From positions 26,905 through 90,904 of the forward strand of contig KB291798.1 in assembly GCA_000328365.1 (NCBI GenBank): a stretch of 64,000 bases of DNA, in the 5' to 3' direction. Below, in pieces: positions 60,650-64,000 of the stretch. The stretch comes from Capitella teleta (lineage: Eukaryota > Annelida > Polychaeta > Capitellidae). The notes under the pieces are model-generated. The model was not told the DNA's origin. It was given only the letters and a program-made list of their open reading frames with translations, and ran no database searches. The translations under genes were made by a program, and so were the position numbers. The number at the start of each line of letters is the position of its first letter. The stretch's first letter is position 1.

Positions 60650-61420
60650 CACATGCGCTTGACCAGGCACATGTTATAGTTCGATTGAACTATTGCAACA
60701 GCATATTCTTCAACCTTCCTGTGCGCAATAAACTCCAGCAAGTGCAAAATGCATCTGCTGGTGTGGTGACCATAATAAAAAAATTCAACCACATCACACC
60801 TGTATTTAAGACACCCCACTGACTCCCTGTTGAGCAACGTGTGCAGTTCTGAGTTCAAGATTTAAATGCTCATATTGAAGGTGCTCCATAACCTCGCAGA
60901 GCTCTCTGGTCCATGAACACAAGGCTCTTCACCGTTGATAATTCCAGGCTTTTATCAGTTGGCAGCGAAGTTTTCTCTTAGGAAGTGACTAAAGTTACAA
61001 ACCTGTAATCCCAAGTTACAGACCTCAAAATCTTTTCTGTGTGTTGTGTGTTCTGTGTGCCTTTTCTGTGCTTTTTTAATGATACAAGGGGAGTCATTTT
61101 GTTTGATATTCTTCATACTCATAGGCATCCATTACCAACTTAAGACTGCATGCGTGTGTGTGTTGATAGTCTGTTTGACTTAATAAGGTCATTAAGGAAT
61201 TTCCAACATCAGGTCTGTAAGTTTAACATTATCATGATTATATCTTATCTAAGGATTACGGGTCTGTAATTTTATAACTTGTCTTTCTCTTAACATTGCT
61301 CCAAAATAATAATTAAATTCTGGAACTGCCTTTCGTCCGAAATCAGACATTTCCCATTGTGACCCACTTTCAATTTTTAAAACTAAACTAAAAACTTTCC
61401 GTTTTAATCAGCTTTTTATG
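60650..61420 (+). mobile_element. LINE 3' fragment (L2/CR1-like reverse transcriptase C-terminal end)
   Basis: Reads as the end of a LINE polymerase: RLNYCNSIFFNLP, LQQVQNASAGVVT, HITPVFKTPH, then LPVEQRVQF, and after an interruption a WN-LSSEIRHF-like block (61320-61360) and a T-rich FK-LKT-F tail. Several stops and frame changes. An unrelated TIR element has been inserted at about 60985-61290. Confidence 0.7.
60985..61290. mobile_element. TIR element inserted in the LINE
   Basis: Left arm AAAGTTACAAACCTGTAATC with a second AGTTACAGACCT. Right arm CAGGTCTGTAAGTTT and GATTACGGGTCTGTAATTTT with ATAACTT. The arms are inverted relatives and the insert splits the LINE polymerase similarity. Exact ends not fixed. 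Confidence 0.5.
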
Positions 61421-61566
61421 ACTTGTATTTTTTATTTAAATTATTATCTTTTTGTTTATTTTACTAATACTTGTATTTAATTTAATTTCTCACTTTGAGT
61501 TTGACTCACTTTGAGTCACTAATCTCAGTGATCGAGTTAGCAGGTTAGTTAGTAGCTCCCCAAGGG

Positions 61567-62299
61567 TATGGAAGGCCAGAAGGGTCATAACCCAGAATTA
61601 GTTCACGGAACATTTAATTGCTCCGCGAAGCAATTTGGAATTAGTTCACGGAGCATTTAATTGTTCCGCGGAGCAATTCAGAGTACTGCTCCGCTATCAT
61701 TGGTTTGCCATGCAGCCAATCGGCTTGTATAACATTCGAGTTGTCAGCGGCGGCACCTCCAGCAAGTAAAATGTTGACGCGCAGATCAACTTCGCAGCGA
61801 ACACCTTGGAGAAACACCACCGGATTTGCGGCCATGCTAGCTATCTGGCAATCAGCTGCTGATAACCTGACAATTTCTGACAACTTAATTGCAGACTAAC
61901 ACAAAGAAACAAGTCAAACAACTATAAAATTTCCGATGCCTCGCAGACTCGGCATTATCATTGTAGCGAACTGAAAGGGGGTGAAAACAAAACATAAATC
62001 CTGTCACGGCCTCTGTGATTGGTTGGAATTAGTGCGCGGATCACTTCAGAGCACGTGGAGGGAGGGGCGCTACGCCAGCCAATGAGAGCCCGCGGGAATA
62101 GTTCCGCGGACTAATTCGAATTAGTCTGCGGATCATTTCAGAGCACGTGGAGGGAGGGGCGCTACGCCCGCCAATGAGAGCCCGCGGGAATTGTTCCGCG
62201 GACTAATTCGAATTAGTCCGCGGATCAATTCATTGCTTCGCGGAGCAATTAAATGCTCCGTGAACTAATTCTACGTTACGACCCTTCTGGCCTTCCATA
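61567..62299. mobile_element. 733-bp TIR transposon inserted in the MITE, with 6-bp target duplication
   Basis: Terminal inverted repeats start TATGGAAGGCCAGAAGGGTC on both ends and stay alike for about 75 bp, including AATTAGTTCACGGAGC and AATTGCTCCGCGAAGCAAT. Flanked by CAAGGG at 61561-61566 and 62300-62305; the empty site has one CAAGGG. The interior carries a 92-bp tandem repeat and many CCGCGGA-containing palindromes but no convincing transposase. Superfamily unknown. Confidence 0.8.
62034..62217. repeat. 92-bp tandem repeat, two copies, inside the 733-bp element
   Basis: Units begin at about 62034 and 62126; they share TTCAGAGCACGTGGAGGGAG and CCAATGAGAGCCCGCGGGAA with few differences. 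Each holds an E-box CACGTG and a CCAAT box. Confidence 0.85.
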
Positions 62300-62743
62300 C
62301 AAGGGTAGCGGAGTAGTGGCTAGTGCACTACGGACTACCGTACGCTACGGCTTGGGCGAAGTTGGGGAGCTATAGCAGGTTAGCAGCAGCAACAGAGCTG
62401 CGAGCAACAGAACAGTTGAAGAGTGAGTGAGTTAACGAAGGAAGATGTAAATCATAAGGAGATAACTAACAAGAACTCCATTAATTCAGTTAAGGGTCCG
62501 GCGTCCCGAATAATCGAGCGGCCAACTGAATTGTTGTTTTATTCCGAAAGCGACGATTGGTTTCACTCAATAGTGTTTTCTAAGTTGAAGCGAGCCATTT
62601 CCAAATTATCCAACTGATTTTTCATTTGAGTAATTGAGACATAGTCGCTTTGAGTGCAACGGTGTGTGATATTTCATCAGCTGAATGCTCGGTTACATAA
62701 CGGTCTTTTCCTGGGTGAAACCTAAAACGGCTAAAAGTCGGTC

Positions 62744-63186
62744 GACCTAAACACTTAATTAGAATCCTCGAACCCTCGTGGTTCAGTATAAAACCCTGAT
62801 TGCACAATGAATATCCTTGAGACTCAACTTATATCCCATATATTGGAAATAACATAGCTCACAATCTGATATCATTGTTCGAAACCTGCCTGCTGGACGA
62901 TCATACGTCAATTTAAACGTAAAACTGTCTCGCTGGTTCCTGACAGGCACGGAGAAACCGTCAAAGCAGATAAATCATATTTTTAATGCATATATTGAAA
63001 CGTATGATAATACCTGAGATTGGTTTCAACCAAGATGGAGGTATATTGTTACATATTACGAGGCAAAAAGTTGAGTTACACGTACAACCACGATGTATTC
63101 AGGTCAATAGATCGACTAGTCAATCGGGTTTTAAGTACAACACGGCCACCTGACTCGGGGTTGCAGGGTTTTAAGTGTTTAGGTAT
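62744..63186. mobile_element. TIR-bearing repeat family 'AAACMCTTA', copy 2
   Basis: Left end GACCTAAACACTTAATTAG and right end GGGTTTTAAGTGTTTAGGT form an inverted pair. The body (62806-63125) is related to 44130-44470. No frame. Confidence 0.6.
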
Positions 63187-63780
63187 ACACCCATAAAAGT
63201 GCATGACCAGTGCTCGGACCCTAAAAAATTATCGTTATGATTTGTGTTTCACAAGGAACATAAATATAAATGATAAGAGTTTTAGACTTTCCAGCTTGGA
63301 TAAAAAAAGTAAACAAACAAACAAACAAACAAAAACAAAACAAAACACGGGGCAGATAGCATGTCCCCGGACCCCTTGACGGTGCGTGCATAGGGCGCAG
63401 CTTCCCTGCATTTTTCTTATCCTCAATCTTTTAGAAAAGCCTTGCTCTGTGAAAATCCTAGAATAAATACTGCATAGTTACATTAGTCATAATTACATGT
63501 AGTTATTATATAGTTTATTATCTGGTCTTGAATGTACCTTGAATGTACCTTGAATGTTGGGCCGAGGTGAGCTAATAGCTCTTATAGGCCCCTCTCGTAA
63601 ATTTTTTTCATATGGTACACTTATGTACCTAGGACATTCGTGATTAGTTCGGACAGTGTAAGAAAAAAAAAAAAAGGAAAAAAACCGGAAAAAAAACCCC
63701 CACACACAAGAAAAAAAATAAAAATAAAAGTATGGAAAAAAAAGAGAAGAAAACAATAAACGTTGAATGGCAAGGTCTGA
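63187..63780. other. Stretch without recognisable gene
   Basis: Contains an (AAAC)n tract near 63309-63348, a threefold CTTGAATGT repeat near 63526-63556 and A-rich runs near 63660-63750. Nothing coding. Confidence 0.45.
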
Positions 63781-63787
63781 AGATGGG

Positions 63788-64000
63788 TCACATGAAGCTG
63801 GGTGTGAACTTTATGGGGTGGTGCTTCCAGGCCTCGTTGAGCCTCGACTTGAACTCATTCATTGAGGTTGCGTTCACAACTCTTTCAGGCAACTCGTTCC
63901 AGTTGTCAACAACTCTATGTCGAAAGCTCTTCCTGGCACGTGCAGTCCTCGTCCGCTCTTTCTTCAATTTCCACTGGTGGCCTCGCGTCCTCCCCGGGTT
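63788..64000 (-). mobile_element. LINE reverse-transcriptase C terminus, running off the window
   Basis: An intact minus-strand frame ends with TGA at 63790-63788. It reads TRGHQWKLKKERTRTARARK, then SFRHRVVDNWNELPERVV and a following EFKSRL-EAW block, the standard tail of LINE polymerases (F-xRVV-WN-LP-VV-A-S-FK). It is unbroken here and so younger than the LINE at 60.65 kb. The rest lies beyond 64000. Confidence 0.8.

Larger units (their letters stand above)
61553..62373. mobile_element. Foldback MITE (filled copy), split by a 733-bp insert
   Basis: Ends TAGCTCCCCAAGGG and GTTGGGGAGCTA. Apart from the insert it continues GTAGCGGAGTAG as in the empty relative at 45661-45718. AGCAGGTTAG occurs just outside both ends (61539 and 62374). 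Confidence 0.65.

Noticed and set aside
61641-61883. Minus-strand frame as a transposase of the 733-bp element
   Set aside because: Only 80 residues, no recognisable catalytic or DNA-binding motif, and it spans the internal palindromes.

Overview
The window reads as nuclear DNA of a non-vertebrate animal. Genes are split by GT-AG introns. Many introns are only 45-120 bp, while others reach several kb. Spaces between genes are rich in MITEs, LINE and SINE fragments, microsatellites and long homopolymer runs. Compact introns plus a metazoan gene set (receptor guanylate cyclase, Ig/EGF secreted protein, CPT1, CCDC62) fit a sponge or another early-branching or marine invertebrate. That placement is inference. 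There are two assembly gaps of exactly 50 N (34009-34058 and 51130-51179).

Layout. 236-12248 (+): 20 exons of a membrane receptor guanylate cyclase whose 5' end lies outside the window. 20128-13470 (-): a secreted protein with two copies of an unnamed Cys-rich module around an Ig domain, then EGF-like repeats; it converges on the cyclase. 20.1-28.7 kb: mostly intergenic. 28708-33003 (+): a complete 16-exon carnitine palmitoyltransferase 1-like gene. 33.5-34.9 kb: pogo/Tigger-type transposon remains. 35854-38965 (+): a two-exon Ebony-like NRPS-type amine-conjugating enzyme. 39-46.6 kb: repeats, including decayed retroelement fossils. 46705-47113 (+): a small Pro-rich, tail-anchored protein gene carrying a 4-bp frame shift. 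49303-52555 (+): TYW1, the radical-SAM enzyme of wybutosine tRNA modification, with one exon partly lost in a gap. 57998-53137 (-): a full 14-exon CCDC62 orthologue, converging on TYW1. 58-64 kb: SINE, LINE and MITE territory, including a transposon nested inside a MITE whose empty relative lies at 45.66 kb.

The genes do not form a pathway. They are ordinary, independently transcribed host genes. The most unexpected signal is a 12-bp word, RTCATAACGCAY, found ten times on both strands, where random expectation for its 10-bp core is about 0.1. It sits in introns (twice exactly at the 5' splice site, in two unrelated genes), upstream of CPT1 and of the Ebony-like gene, and between genes. Splice models were built by hand from GT/AG sites, reading-frame phase and family similarity. 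No database was searched.
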